64,000 nt of DNA from Aestuariivivens insulae (GCF_022662195.1 NZ_JAKMCS010000010.1:1-64000); one strand, 5' to 3'. Counted from the first letter of the stretch, positions 42,787 through 52,555 are shown. Program-made: numbers and translations. Notes: generated by a model not told the origin, from the letters alone.

Positions 42787-43740
42787 TTAACGTTTACGCT
42801 TTCTACTTTTAATATAGTTTTCAACAGCTTCTTTGGTAGTAAGCCAGTTTCTTCCTTGCTTATAGGCATCTATTTTTCCTGTTCTGGCCAATAGGCTAAT
42901 ATACTCTTGCCCATAGGGCAAATGTTCTTCTTCCACTAAATTGGAAATCTCTTTATATTCTGAAGAATTCCCTGGTAACACCTCTAAATATATATTAAGC
43001 GTACGCTCTAAGGCCTGTGCCATAAGCAACATAAGCTTATAATAACGTCCTTTATTGGCTTCATTAAGCGCCATATAGTACTTTTTCCTATCGTTCCTTA
43101 AAATAATAGCTGGCGGAAAGCCTGCCTGCATAAGTAAAAGATTCATGGCTAGGCGTACAGTACGTCCATTGCCATCAAAAAATGGATGAATCCAAACAAA
43201 TTGATGATGGAACACCGTAGCCATTTCTATAGCATTTAATTGCAACGGATTCTCTACTACAAAAGTTACAAGGTCCTCTAACAATTCTAGTACCTTAAGA
43301 GCATTGGGAGGCACAAAATTGGCTCCAGCTATACGAACACCACCATTTCTTAATCTTCCTGCAAAATCTTCTTCTATGGAATTCATAACTAAACTATGCA
43401 ACGAAAGCATATCTTTAACAGATATAGACTCGTTTTCTTCTACAAGCTTATAAAGGTAGTTAATAGCGCGCTCATGATTTTTGGCTTCAAAATGTTCACG
43501 TAAAGACTTTCCCTTAACGGTTATCCCCTCCTGCAATACCATTTGGGTCTCCCTTAAACTTAAGGTGTTACCCTCTATACCATTAGAATTGTATGTCCAT
43601 TCTACAGATAAAGCTTCTTTTATTTTGCCAAGGGCCATAGCTGGTAATGGCCTGTTCTGATTTAACAAAACAAGCTTTTGATTTAACCGCTCAAAGAACG
43701 GGTTTAGTTCATCCCTATATGCAAAATCCACCTTCATCAT
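42787..43740 (-). CDS. Fic-family protein, class II, with HTH-like C-terminus
   Basis: 317 aa. The Fic motif HPFFDGNGRTVR is at 185-196 with catalytic His185. The N-terminal inhibitory helix has SNGIEGN (52-58), the Ser-x-x-x-Glu-Gly form of class II proteins that self-inhibit by a Glu. Canonical AMP transfer is likely. Residues 281-310 (ISLLARTGKIDAYKQGRNW and following TTKEAVENYI) resemble excisionase-type helix-turn-helix modules, so it could bind DNA, such as the palindrome just upstream. Target unknown. Confidence 0.88.
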   Translation of the reverse strand: MMKVDFAYRDELNPFFERLNQKLVLLNQNRPLPAMALGKIKEALSVEWTYNSNGIEGNTLSLRETQMVLQEGITVKGKSLREHFEAKNHERAINYLYKLVEENESISVKDMLSLHSLVMNSIEEDFAGRLRNGGVRIAGANFVPPNALKVLELLEDLVTFVVENPLQLNAIEMATVFHHQFVWIHPFFDGNGRTVRLAMNLLLMQAGFPPAIILRNDRKKYYMALNEANKGRYYKLMLLMAQALERTLNIYLEVLPGNSSEYKEISNLVEEEHLPYGQEYISLLARTGKIDAYKQGRNWLTTKEAVENYIKSRKRKR

Positions 43741-43744
43741 TTAA

Positions 43745-43791
43745 CAAAGATACAAAATAATCGGATAGACTAAAAATTACATCTATCCGAT
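43745..43791 (-). promoter_or_regulatory. Leaderless Fic promoter with inverted-repeat operator candidate
   Basis: Minus-strand -7 box TATCTTTG (43745-43752) lies 4 nt from the Fic ATG (43740), so the transcript should begin at or next to the start codon. ATCGGATAGA (43760-43769) and TCTATCCGAT (43782-43791) are perfect 10-bp inverted arms spaced by 12 nt in the -15 to -45 region, where a bound protein would block polymerase. Confidence 0.6.
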
Positions 43792-43942
43792 ATTAAGAAT
43801 GTAATACCTTATTAGGAAGCGGATTATGAAATATTTCAGCAATACTTATAAGTATACTAACCATAAAGAAATGACAAAAAAAAGTGGTACTGAAAACCAA
43901 ATAAAATCCAATACAATCATGCTCAGGACGACACCAAGGTTG

Positions 43943-45679
43943 CTAAAAATCGAACTTAAAGGTGGCTCCAGCTAAAACCTGTATGCCTTGCACTGGGAAG
44001 TTCTGCCATTTTTGATAGGTTTTGTTAACAATATTATTGGCTTTGGCAAATACGGCTATTTTATCATTAATATTATAACCAACGTGGGCATTGGCATCAA
44101 AATAACTATCTAAAACAACATTTGTTACTATATCATCTGGAGTTAATGCCCCTTCCAGTACCAATTGGTCTTTTCGCTCTCCTATGTAAAATAAATTGGC
44201 TCCTGCAAACCATTGTTCATCTATTTGGTAATCTAAAAACAGGGAGCCTTTTACATCTGGCAAATTCCAGGCTTCAGTTTCATTATCGGTTGAATAACTA
44301 AAATATTCTGCTTTTAGACCTAAAGTGAAATTTCTATTGACATCTACATTAATCTCCCCAGCGACACTAAAGGTATCTAAATTGTCATAAACTACTCCAA
44401 AAGAATTTCCATAATGGTAATCTTCTTCAGCTGAAACATTCTTTACAACATTGGTTTTAAATAGGGCTTTATTTCTATCGGCCAAATAATGACCATTAAT
44501 ATTATAACTCATATTACTGGACAGTTTTCCTTTAAGGCCAACATAAGCGTTATACTGTTGGTCGGTTGGCATAATATTTAATGTAGGAGACACAAAAGGG
44601 TTTTCGTTAGCAAAACCGTAATACGAATTCTGTATCAATCCACCTTCGATGCCACCGTAAGCAATCAACACATCGCTTACCAAACGGTAAGTTGCCGTTA
44701 CCTTAGGGTAGATATAAAACTTATTATCCCCACTCTCCTTATCGTTTAAATAAAAGACTGAAGCTCCAAAATTAACCGTCAGGTCATCTTGTTTCATTTC
44801 ATATTGTGAAGCAAGGCCTATTTGAAAATTACCATAGTTTAATTCCTCTCCCGCATCATAACTTCTGTCGAAGGTGCCACCTATATAATCAAAAATTATA
44901 TCGGTAGAGAGTTCTTCCCTATTTATTGGAACATCTATAGCTGTTTTAAACTTGAATCGGTTTTCACCAGAACCTTGGTTGTCCCCAAAACGTCTAAAAA
45001 AGAAATTCCCAGAATTAATATAGCTATTTTCAAAAGTAATATCACCTCCAAAATGAGCACTGTAATATGAATGGTCTACTTGAATGTTTCTCGATTTTGC
45101 ATAATTAACCAAAGCATCTTCTATACCATACCAATTATAGGTTTGCCTTTGAAAGCCCCCTTCGACATTCCAGGACAAGTCCCGCAGTTGTGAACTATAA
45201 TTAGCATTGATTTTAGAATCTGAAAAATCATCATCAAACTGAACGCCCTCAATCCCCCCTTGCGAAGAATGATGGCTTAAATAGCCCCCAACACTTTCGG
45301 TTCTGCTAATGGCATGGTTTAAATACAACTCACCCAAAAACGTTGTATAGGTTCCCGCGCCCAGTGTTGCATAATTATCGTATAATTTTACCGGTTTGGC
45401 CTTTTCCACCACTGCCGCTTTTCCTTTGGCGGGTGTAAATGTTGAAGCCACTGGGATTGAAAAAATATTATACTTAATGTCTTTTTTGGTATCGGTAACC
45501 TCATCGTCCAAGGTTGGTGTTTCCTTCACCTTAAAGGCATCGGATATGGATGGGGTATACGGTTTAACTACATCGATGACTCCTGTATTTAGAGTGTCGT
45601 TTTGTTTTCTTTGGGCAAATACCGAAGTAACGCCTAATAAAAAGACTATAACGGTTATATGTTTGATGTGCTTGCGCAT
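43943..45679 (-). CDS. Outer-membrane beta-barrel protein (TonB-dependent receptor-like)
   Basis: 578 aa with signal peptide MRKHIKHITVIVFLLGVTSVFAQ. A plug-like N-terminal region is short; the rest is amphipathic beta strands with alternate aromatic residues and ends in FKFDF, the C-terminal aromatic typical of barrels. It resembles TonB-dependent receptors but lacks a clear plug, so a porin or TPR-linked barrel is possible. I start at the ATG 45679; an upstream in-frame ATG lies within a palindromic repeat. It follows the 1005-aa TPR gene after 80 nt, in one operon. Confidence 0.72.
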   Translation of the reverse strand: MRKHIKHITVIVFLLGVTSVFAQRKQNDTLNTGVIDVVKPYTPSISDAFKVKETPTLDDEVTDTKKDIKYNIFSIPVASTFTPAKGKAAVVEKAKPVKLYDNYATLGAGTYTTFLGELYLNHAISRTESVGGYLSHHSSQGGIEGVQFDDDFSDSKINANYSSQLRDLSWNVEGGFQRQTYNWYGIEDALVNYAKSRNIQVDHSYYSAHFGGDITFENSYINSGNFFFRRFGDNQGSGENRFKFKTAIDVPINREELSTDIIFDYIGGTFDRSYDAGEELNYGNFQIGLASQYEMKQDDLTVNFGASVFYLNDKESGDNKFYIYPKVTATYRLVSDVLIAYGGIEGGLIQNSYYGFANENPFVSPTLNIMPTDQQYNAYVGLKGKLSSNMSYNINGHYLADRNKALFKTNVVKNVSAEEDYHYGNSFGVVYDNLDTFSVAGEINVDVNRNFTLGLKAEYFSYSTDNETEAWNLPDVKGSLFLDYQIDEQWFAGANLFYIGERKDQLVLEGALTPDDIVTNVVLDSYFDANAHVGYNINDKIAVFAKANNIVNKTYQKWQNFPVQGIQVLAGATFKFDF

Positions 45680-45710
45680 AGGTTCTGATTTACGTTTTTT
45701 TACTGATTGA

Positions 45711-45740
45711 TGAGATGCTTCGACTGCGCTCAGCATGACA
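45711..45740. repeat. Palindromic repeat between TPR and beta-barrel genes
   Basis: GATGCTTCGACTGCGCTCAG followed by CATGACA. The core is the same kind as CTGAGCGTAGTCGAAGC at 34921 and 56887. The ATG of the upstream frame option for the beta-barrel gene lies in this repeat. Confidence 0.65.
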
Positions 45741-45759
45741 TTTAAATTTTATTTTTGAT

Positions 45760-48700
45760 TTAATCTTCGGTTTGTATGGATGAATTGGTTTTTGCCTCTT
45801 CCTGCTTAATTTTGTTTAGTTCTGTTTTGGCTTCTTCGGCAACATCGCTAAACTCCTTAAAATTCTCAATAACGCTTTCTAAAATATAAGTCGCTTGAAA
45901 GGCATCGTTTAAGGCATAAAAATTCTTAGCCATAAGTACCAATCCTTTGGCACTATAATATTTATATCCTGAAAAATCCCTAGCCAATTTTTGCACCGAT
46001 TTGTTTGATGCCTCAAACTGGCCCGCTTTATGTTTAAAATAGGCATTATAGTAGAGTGCCTCTGCCGCTGTTTCTCCTGTCGCTACACGTTCTACTTCGG
46101 TATAAGCGGTTTTAGCTTTTGCTTCATCGCCTGTTTTTATCGCCGAACGCGCAATGATAATATAGGCATCACTTTTTATCTTATTATCAATTTTAGAATT
46201 GCCCAATACCTTTTCGGCATAAGTTACTGCTTCGTTGTATCGATCTAATTGGTAATTGGCCTTCATTAAATTAGATTGTGCAAAAATGACATTTTGCGGA
46301 AAGTTTGCCTCTTGCTCCAAACGTGACAACAATGGCATGGCTTCATTCCAATTTTTATTCTCTAGATGATATTGTGACAAACGGGATAAGGCTTCTTCGG
46401 TGAACTCGCTTTGTGAAGCTTCTACCACATACTTGTAATGTGGTGCAGCGTTACCTTTTAAATCCTTTTTAAAATACAATTGCGCCAAATAGAAATGCGA
46501 TTGTAGGGCGTGCAATCCATTAGGAAACTCATTTAAGTAACCATTAAATTGCCTTATGCCCTTATCTGTATTATTATCTAAATATTGCTTTTCTGCAGCT
46601 TCATAGGTGGCATTGTCTAAATCGGTATTGGTCACTTCAACATAATCCAATGTTTTTACCCAAGACGCATATTCATTTACCCGTCCTAAGTCAATATAAA
46701 TCAATCGTGCTGTAGACACCGCTTGCTGGGCTTCAGGAGTATTTGGAAATTCGTTGGCCACTTTCTTAAACTTTCCCAGAGCCTGTTCATTCTGGCTGCC
46801 ATTATAATACACCAACCCTTGACGCAATAGTGCTCTTGGTACAAAAGAACTCATTCGATATTCTTTATTCAAACGGTCGTAAATAGCCATAGCCTTTTCG
46901 GCCTGATTGGCCTTTACATACGAATTCCCCAACTCGTACATCGCGTCGTCCCTTAATTTAGAATTGGGGTAGGTGTCTATAAAGCGTTCCAGTTCTGTAA
47001 TTTTTTTTGAGGATTGACCTAGGTAACCTGCACTTAAGGCTTTTTGGAAAAAAGGATAATCGGAATCTATTTCATTAACTTTTATGGCCTGCTCGTAAGC
47101 ATCTATGGCATCGCTATAGTCGCTGGATACAAAGTAACCATCACCCAATCTTAAATACGCATCATTAAGCCTTACTTTATCACCTTTATGGTTTCTAATA
47201 AAAGTATTGAAATACTCGGTGGCCTTTGGATAGTTTTTTTGTTTGAAATAGGTATAGGCAATGTTATAATCTAAATTTTCAGTTTCGGGCAAGGTCGATT
47301 GTGCTTGCTGCTGAAACTGCTTAAAGCCTACCAGAGCATCATCGTAATTGGTTAAATTAAAATCGGCTTCGGCTTTCCAAAATGTTGCCCTTGCCGTATA
47401 GTTTGGATCTCTTGGCTCTTTTAACGAGGCATCAAACAAATGGATAGCTTCTAAATAGTTGCCTTCATTATAAAGTTCTATACCACGATAAAACGCTACT
47501 TTTTGATAGGCTACCTTATTTTCAAAACTACGCTTACCTTCCAATAAGTTGAGGGCTTCCTTATAATTTTTTGACGTAATATAAGAATCAATTAAAAGGG
47601 TTTCAATTTCTTCTTTGTAACTGGTATTTGGATATTTATCTAAATACCCAGCCAATACTTGGGGAGCAGATTGATAAGGGTTGCCTATTTCGTAACTAAT
47701 TTTAGCATAGTTTAACCATGCATCCTCTTGGATTTTTAAATCGAAATCCATCTCAGAGGCATTTTTAAAGGCGTTTAAGGCCTCTTGTTTTTTATCCAGA
47801 TTTATATAACTCTCTCCTAAATGGTAATAGGCGTTTTGGGCAATGCCATTATTACCTCCAATAATTTTATTGAATTCTGAAACGGCACTTTCATAATCAC
47901 CTTGCTTGTAGTAAGCATAACCCAATTGGTAAAAATCGGTATTGTTCCACTTGCCACGCTTGCCTTTATAGGCTTTTAGGTAAGGAATAGCTCGGTCATA
48001 CTGTTTTAAATTGAAATGACTTTCTCCAATAATTTTGGATAATTCCGATACTTCGGCTTCATCACTGGTTTCTAAACGTTCTTTGGCCAATTCGATTGCT
48101 TTTTCAAACTTTCCCAATTTGAAATTTAAATCGGCTTGATAATAGGAAAGTTTTTCTTGGTACCGCTCCTTGTCACTTACTTGGTCGAAATATTCATTGG
48201 CTTGATCGTAATCGTCACTTTCATAAGCCATAAACCCGATATAATACTTAGCTTGCGAACCGTACTTTTGCGAGTTTTCCACTCTACTTAAATACTTTTT
48301 GGCCTCTTTATACCGCTTGGTCGAAAAGGCCGCATAACCATTATTGAAGTTGAATTTTTGCTTTTCATTTCTGCTTAGGGCGGCTTCATCCACCTTGTCG
48401 TACCATTTTTTGGCGTAGGCGTATTTGGAATTTTCAAAATAGTAATCGCCTACATCTACAAAAGCGGTATTGCGCTTGGTACTGGTTGGATAATCCTCTA
48501 CAAAATCTTCTACCAAACCATCGGCATTTTGCTGGTTTAACCTCACAGCACAATTGGCTATATAATAAGCACAATCTGATTGCAGGACATCTTCATTGGC
48601 GGTCTTCTTTACATGCCTAAACATAGACTGTGCCGCTAAATATTGTTGATTATTATATAAGGAAAGTGCTTTTTGGTAGTCTACTAAATCACTGGTATAG

Positions 48701-48777
48701 GTCGCGGATTGCTGCGCAAAAACCTGAAAACTAAACGGTAACGCCAGCACCAGAATTGCTAAGTTTTTAATAGTCAT
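45760..48777 (-). CDS. Exported tetratricopeptide repeat protein, 1005 aa
   Basis: Signal peptide MTIKNLAILVLALPFSFQVFAQ, then about 20 or more TPR/Sel1-like helical repeats along the full length (e.g. AYYHLGESYINLDKKQEALNAFKNA, AYLRLGDGYFVSSDYSDAIDAYEQA) with a low-complexity end (EAKTNSSIQTED). Such long periplasmic TPR solenoids bind partner proteins; association with the downstream barrel is suggested by the shared operon. Promoter at 48803. Confidence 0.8.
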   Translation of the reverse strand: MTIKNLAILVLALPFSFQVFAQQSATYTSDLVDYQKALSLYNNQQYLAAQSMFRHVKKTANEDVLQSDCAYYIANCAVRLNQQNADGLVEDFVEDYPTSTKRNTAFVDVGDYYFENSKYAYAKKWYDKVDEAALSRNEKQKFNFNNGYAAFSTKRYKEAKKYLSRVENSQKYGSQAKYYIGFMAYESDDYDQANEYFDQVSDKERYQEKLSYYQADLNFKLGKFEKAIELAKERLETSDEAEVSELSKIIGESHFNLKQYDRAIPYLKAYKGKRGKWNNTDFYQLGYAYYKQGDYESAVSEFNKIIGGNNGIAQNAYYHLGESYINLDKKQEALNAFKNASEMDFDLKIQEDAWLNYAKISYEIGNPYQSAPQVLAGYLDKYPNTSYKEEIETLLIDSYITSKNYKEALNLLEGKRSFENKVAYQKVAFYRGIELYNEGNYLEAIHLFDASLKEPRDPNYTARATFWKAEADFNLTNYDDALVGFKQFQQQAQSTLPETENLDYNIAYTYFKQKNYPKATEYFNTFIRNHKGDKVRLNDAYLRLGDGYFVSSDYSDAIDAYEQAIKVNEIDSDYPFFQKALSAGYLGQSSKKITELERFIDTYPNSKLRDDAMYELGNSYVKANQAEKAMAIYDRLNKEYRMSSFVPRALLRQGLVYYNGSQNEQALGKFKKVANEFPNTPEAQQAVSTARLIYIDLGRVNEYASWVKTLDYVEVTNTDLDNATYEAAEKQYLDNNTDKGIRQFNGYLNEFPNGLHALQSHFYLAQLYFKKDLKGNAAPHYKYVVEASQSEFTEEALSRLSQYHLENKNWNEAMPLLSRLEQEANFPQNVIFAQSNLMKANYQLDRYNEAVTYAEKVLGNSKIDNKIKSDAYIIIARSAIKTGDEAKAKTAYTEVERVATGETAAEALYYNAYFKHKAGQFEASNKSVQKLARDFSGYKYYSAKGLVLMAKNFYALNDAFQATYILESVIENFKEFSDVAEEAKTELNKIKQEEAKTNSSIQTED

Positions 48778-48802
48778 TAACGATTGGGTTTAAATTTAAA
48801 AT

Positions 48803-48810
48803 CAAATATA
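48803..48810 (-). promoter_or_regulatory. Promoter -7 box for the TPR/beta-barrel operon
   Basis: Minus-strand TATATTTG, 25 nt upstream of the ATG, with TTG at 48833-48835, spacer 22 nt. Confidence 0.5.
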
Positions 48811-48895
48811 ATTTAATCTCAACCTTATAACGCAACAATCGTGCTATAATTATAAACGGAGTTATTAAATGCTCTTTTTTAGATAAAAGGAGATT

Positions 48896-49063
48896 GATGC
48901 TAGATGACCGATGACGGGTGATTGTATGAACACCTACCATTGGTGTCGAGCATCAGCCTTTGCAATCTATTCCCAGCAAAAACGATAGGAGCGGCAGCTT
49001 TTTTTAAATTCTTAAAAATTTAAAAAAACTATAGCGTATAGCGTGGTGGCTTGCCATTTGCCC
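48896..49063. repeat. Dispersed repeat element, copy 2, with adjacent hairpin
   Basis: GATGCT (48896-48901) pairs with AGCATC (48949-48954), with ACACC/GGTGT as an inner stem. Then TAGGAGCGGCAGCTTTT (48986-49002) and GGTGGCTTGCCATTTGCCC (49045-49063) repeat, in reverse complement, the two blocks at 11090-11106 and 10978-10996. The spacer between blocks here is 42 nt and A/T-rich. The 387-bp gap 48778-49164 holds no gene; besides this repeat it has two promoters. Confidence 0.65.
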
Positions 49064-49126
49064 TAAAAAATATTTGTATAATCGATATTTGTAGTGTCCC
49101 GATACCATACTAAATATAAAAACGTT

Positions 49127-49134
49127 TAACTTTG
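49127..49134 (+). promoter_or_regulatory. Promoter -7 box for ftsE
   Basis: TAACTTTG, fitting TAnnTTTG, 30 nt before the ftsE ATG at 49165. Confidence 0.5.
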
Positions 49135-49164
49135 AAATTTTAACTTTTAATTTTTTATCTAAAA

Positions 49165-49848
49165 ATGCCCAACCCAATTTTACAATTAAAAAACGCCTCT
49201 ATTTATCAAGGTGACAGCCTAGTGCTTTCTAATGTTAATGTTGAAGTGAACAAAGGTGATTTTGTGTACTTAATTGGTAAGACTGGGACGGGAAAAAGTA
49301 GTTTTATGAAAACACTTTATGGCGATTTACCTTTAACTGAAGGTGAAGGCCATATTGTGGATTATGACCTAAAAACGCTTAAGGAAAAGGACATTCCTTT
49401 TTTAAGGCGTAAATTAGGGATTGTTTTTCAAGACTTTAAATTACTTGCCGATAGAACAATTAACGACAACTTATTATTTGTACTTAAAGCTACCGGGTGG
49501 AAAGATAAAAACGAAATGGACTCTCGCGTTGAAGAAGTGCTTACTAAAGTAGATATGAAAACCAAAGGATTTAAATTTCCTCACGAACTCTCTGGAGGCG
49601 AACAACAACGCATTGCCATTGCCAGGGCTTTATTGAACAACCCTGAGCTTATTTTAGCCGATGAACCTACTGGTAATTTAGACCCCCAAACCAGCGTGGA
49701 AGTTATGGAAGTGCTCCAGGACATAAACAAAAACGGCAATACCATTTTAATGGCCACGCACGATTATGCCTTATTGCTTAAATACCCAAGCAAAACCTTA
49801 AAATGTGATGACAATGAGGTTTATGAGGTGGTTCAGAGAAAAAATTAA
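49165..49848 (+). CDS. ftsE: Cell division ATP-binding protein FtsE
   Basis: ATPase of the FtsEX complex that controls periplasmic peptidoglycan hydrolases at the septum. 227 aa with Walker [10 protein letters not shown] (38-46), Q-loop [12 protein letters not shown], signature LSGGEQQR (142-149) and Walker B ILADEP with Asp166-Glu167. FtsE-type features include the short length and [12 protein letters not shown]. ftsX is not adjacent: the next gene obgE runs in the opposite direction with a 4-nt overlap of ends. Confidence 0.9.
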   Translation: MPNPILQLKNASIYQGDSLVLSNVNVEVNKGDFVYLIGKTGTGKSSFMKTLYGDLPLTEGEGHIVDYDLKTLKEKDIPFLRRKLGIVFQDFKLLADRTINDNLLFVLKATGWKDKNEMDSRVEEVLTKVDMKTKGFKFPHELSGGEQQRIAIARALLNNPELILADEPTGNLDPQTSVEVMEVLQDINKNGNTILMATHDYALLLKYPSKTLKCDDNEVYEVVQRKN

Positions 49849-50843
49849 TCATTAAGCATCTTCCAAAGCTTATCTTTTAGCTCCTGAATGCCTTGCTGGG
49901 CTACAGAGGAAATGAACACGTAGGGAATAGGGAGTTCATTATCTAGTTCTTCTTTTAATTCGGCTTTAAGCTCTTCGTCCAGCATATCGCATTTCGAAAT
50001 GGCTATCATACGTTCTTTATCCAACATTTCCGGATTGTAACGTCGTAACTCATCCAACAAAATATCGTATTGTTTTTTAATATCATCGGCATCGGCAGGA
50101 ATTAAAAACAATAGTATCGAGTTACGCTCTATATGCCTTAAAAAGTAATAGCCCAAACCTTTACCTTCGGCGGCACCTTCTATAATTCCTGGAATATCGG
50201 CCATCACAAAACTTTGGAAATCGCGATACTCCACAATACCTAGATTTGGTTTTAGTGTGGTAAATTCGTAATCGGCAATTTTTGGTTTTGCAGACGTCAT
50301 TACCGATAGCAAAGTTGACTTCCCTGCATTGGGAAAACCTACCAAGCCCACATCGGCCAATACTTTTAATTCTAAAGTGATGTATTTTTCTTCCATTGGA
50401 AGCCCTGGTTGCGCATACCTAGGCGTTTGATTGGTAGCCGATTTAAAATGCCAGTTTCCCAAACCGCCTTTACCGCCTTTAGCTATTATTCTTTCATCCC
50501 CATGTTCGGTGATTTCAAAAATAACGTCATTGGTCTCGGTATCTCTTACTATGGTTCCCAGTGGCACATCAACATAAGTATCTTCACCATCGGCTCCCGT
50601 ACTCCTACTACTGGCTCCATGTCCACCATGGCCAGCACGAACGTGCCTTTTAAATTTTAAATGAAAGAGGGTCCATAGATTGGAATTGCCCCTAATTATA
50701 ACATGACCGCCACGACCACCATCACCGCCATCTGGACCACCTTTTGCGATATACTTTTCGCGGTGTAAATGGGCAGAGCCCTTACCTCCGTTTCCAGAAG
50801 CCACATACATTTTTACGTAATCTACAAAATTGCCTTCGGTCAT
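49845..50843 (-). CDS. obgE: Obg-family GTPase
   Basis: 332 aa. The N-terminal Obg domain is glycine-rich ([35 protein letters not shown]; residues 1-158). G-domain: G1 GFPNAGKS (169-176), switch I TTLKPN, G3 DIPGIIEGA near 216 and G4 ISKCD. The enzyme lacks the C-terminal OCT domain of some homologues. It acts in 50S ribosome assembly and stress. Essential in most bacteria. Confidence 0.96.
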   Translation of the reverse strand: MTEGNFVDYVKMYVASGNGGKGSAHLHREKYIAKGGPDGGDGGRGGHVIIRGNSNLWTLFHLKFKRHVRAGHGGHGASSRSTGADGEDTYVDVPLGTIVRDTETNDVIFEITEHGDERIIAKGGKGGLGNWHFKSATNQTPRYAQPGLPMEEKYITLELKVLADVGLVGFPNAGKSTLLSVMTSAKPKIADYEFTTLKPNLGIVEYRDFQSFVMADIPGIIEGAAEGKGLGYYFLRHIERNSILLFLIPADADDIKKQYDILLDELRRYNPEMLDKERMIAISKCDMLDEELKAELKEELDNELPIPYVFISSVAQQGIQELKDKLWKMLND

Positions 50844-50925
50844 TTATTTAAGATTGATTTATTTAAGATTGAAGCAGATTGAAATGAAACAGGCCCATAA
50901 AGATTGAAATAAATTGAACAAATAC

Positions 50926-51306
50926 TTATCTTTTACTATTATCTGATAATCTTTTTCGCATACTGGCCAAAATCTTAATCAACTCTATACTTTCACTATG
51001 TAGCTCCTTTACTTTATCACCTTTTATAATATTTGAGGCAATTAACAGCTCAATCCACATTTCGGTTTCATCTACTTCTTCAACAGCTATGGATAATTTA
51101 CTAAAAAATTCTGCTTTAGACCTTGCCCTTAACCCTGCTCTATAAGTAGCATAGGCAGAAGTACCTGATTTGGTTAATTGATGATTGACGACTTTACCTC
51201 TTATAGATTTTGGAATAGTTTCAGACAAATCTAGAACTTGCAATGCAAAAATACGAAGTCTTTCACGAACACTTATCTTGTACTCTGTCCAACTAAAGTT
51301 TTCCAT
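50926..51306 (-). CDS. Four-helix-bundle (S23/Avd-like) protein
   Basis: 126 aa, all alpha. SWTEYKISVRERLRIFALQVLDL, SIRGKVVNHQLTKSGTSAYATYRAGLRARSKAEFFSKLSIAVEEVDETEMWIELL are the motifs of the S23/four-helix bundle family, known from 23S rRNA intervening sequences and the Avd protein of diversity-generating retroelements. Here it sits between obgE and the hpt-adk gene with no RT or IVS visible. Flanks contain tandem ATTGA-rich sequence. Such genes often behave as mobile inserts; in this case that is inference. Confidence 0.8.
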   Translation of the reverse strand: MENFSWTEYKISVRERLRIFALQVLDLSETIPKSIRGKVVNHQLTKSGTSAYATYRAGLRARSKAEFFSKLSIAVEEVDETEMWIELLIASNIIKGDKVKELHSESIELIKILASMRKRLSDNSKR

Positions 51307-51340
51307 TTTTCACTTGCTAAGCATTGACACATCAATCTTA

Positions 51341-51436
51341 TTCAATCCCAATCAATCCCAATCAATCCCAATCAATCTCCATCAATCCCAATCAATCCCA
51401 ATCAATCTCCATCAATCCCAATCAATCCCAATCAAC
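51341..51436. repeat. 10-bp tandem repeat array (AATCAATCCC family)
   Basis: About nine and a half units of ATCAATCCCA, with every third unit reading ATCAATCTCC, so the array has a 30-bp higher-order period. It lies between the hpt-adk stop and the four-helix-bundle start. Not a CRISPR: there are no spacers. Confidence 0.92.
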
Positions 51437-51445
51437 CACTTCAAT

Positions 51446-52555
51446 CTACAATGAATCTATAACAGCACTCAAACGCTTGGTAATATCTTCTATACTCCCC
51501 ACACCATCAACACCAAAATATTTATCTTGAGCTGAATAATACTCTTTTAAAACGGCTGTTTTATTGTAGTATTCTGTGATTCTATTTCTAATAATGGATT
51601 CATCGGCATCATCTGCCCGTCCGCTTGTTTCACCTCTTTTAAGTAAACGTTCCACTAAAATCTCATCATCAACCTCAAGCGCTATCATTGCATTGATTTG
51701 AGAATCTTTACTGTCCATTAGCTTATCCAGGGCTTCGGCTTGTGCGTTGGTACGTGGAAAACCATCAAAAATAAATCCGTTAGCATCTGCATTTTTCTCA
51801 ACTTCGGCATTCAACATATCAATAGTTACTTGGTCTGGCACCAATTCACCCTTATCGATATAGGATTTGGCCAACATGCCCAAAGCAGTTTCATTTTTTA
51901 TATTATAACGAAATACATCTCCAGTTGAAATGTGCACTAAATTGTATTGTTCTTTTAAAAATTCTGCCTGGGTTCCTTTCCCTGCTCCTGGAGGGCCAAA
52001 AAGCACTAAGTTTGTCATGTGTTGTGTTTCTTTTATTTGATATACTTCTGGTATGTCTCTTCCCAAGCCATCATAGTCTAAACCAAAACCAACTATAAAC
52101 TTGTTAGGAATTTTTATACCTATATAATGGAGTTTAAAATCTTTTTTATAAGCCTCTGGTTTGTAAAACAGGGTGGCTATTTTTAAGGTTTTTACCTTTT
52201 CATTTTTAAAAATACGATGTACTTCTGCCAAGGTATTCCCAGAATCAATAATATCTTCCAGAATAATAACCGTTCGTCCTGTTAAATCTTGTGTTAACCC
52301 AATTAAGCGTTGGATATCCTCGGAGGATTTCACCCCTTCATAAGAGGCCAATTTAATGAATGTTACTTCACAAGGTTTAGGATATTTCTTTACAAAATCA
52401 CTCACCACCATAAACGAGCCATTTAAGATCCCAACAAATACGGGAATATCGTCACCTACATCATTGGCTATTTCCTGAACCATTCGGCTTAGGGCATCGT
52501 CAATTTGTTGTGCTGAAATAAATGGTTTGAAATATTTATCGTGAAGCTTTATCAA
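51446..52555 (-). CDS. Hypoxanthine phosphoribosyltransferase-adenylate kinase fusion
   Basis: 369 aa. Residues 1-178 are HPRT (PRPP loop ILEDIIDSGNTL 98-109, ILNGSF 43-48, GLDYDGLGRDIPEVY 158-172). Residues 180-369 are adenylate kinase (P-loop GPPGAGKGT 187-195, FDGFPRTN, GETSGRADDADE), short-LID form. The kinase's native Met is kept at residue 180 (codon at 52016-52018), so separate internal translation is conceivable. Links salvage IMP formation to AMP phosphorylation. I recall this fusion in other Flavobacteriaceae. Confidence 0.92.
   Translation of the reverse strand: MIKLHDKYFKPFISAQQIDDALSRMVQEIANDVGDDIPVFVGILNGSFMVVSDFVKKYPKPCEVTFIKLASYEGVKSSEDIQRLIGLTQDLTGRTVIILEDIIDSGNTLAEVHRIFKNEKVKTLKIATLFYKPEAYKKDFKLHYIGIKIPNKFIVGFGLDYDGLGRDIPEVYQIKETQHMTNLVLFGPPGAGKGTQAEFLKEQYNLVHISTGDVFRYNIKNETALGMLAKSYIDKGELVPDQVTIDMLNAEVEKNADANGFIFDGFPRTNAQAEALDKLMDSKDSQINAMIALEVDDEILVERLLKRGETSGRADDADESIIRNRITEYYNKTAVLKEYYSAQDKYFGVDGVGSIEDITKRLSAVIDSL

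Noticed and set aside
42787-43740. Toxin-antitoxin system around the Fic gene
   Set aside because: The inhibitory motif is inside the same protein and no small antitoxin gene is adjacent; the same holds for the RhuM-Doc gene at 53960.
45680-45736. Upstream start for the beta-barrel gene
   Set aside because: The extra 19 codons come from a palindromic repeat and precede a good signal peptide that should be N-terminal.
51341-51436. CRISPR array
   Set aside because: Units are contiguous 10-bp tandem copies without spacers and no cas genes are near.
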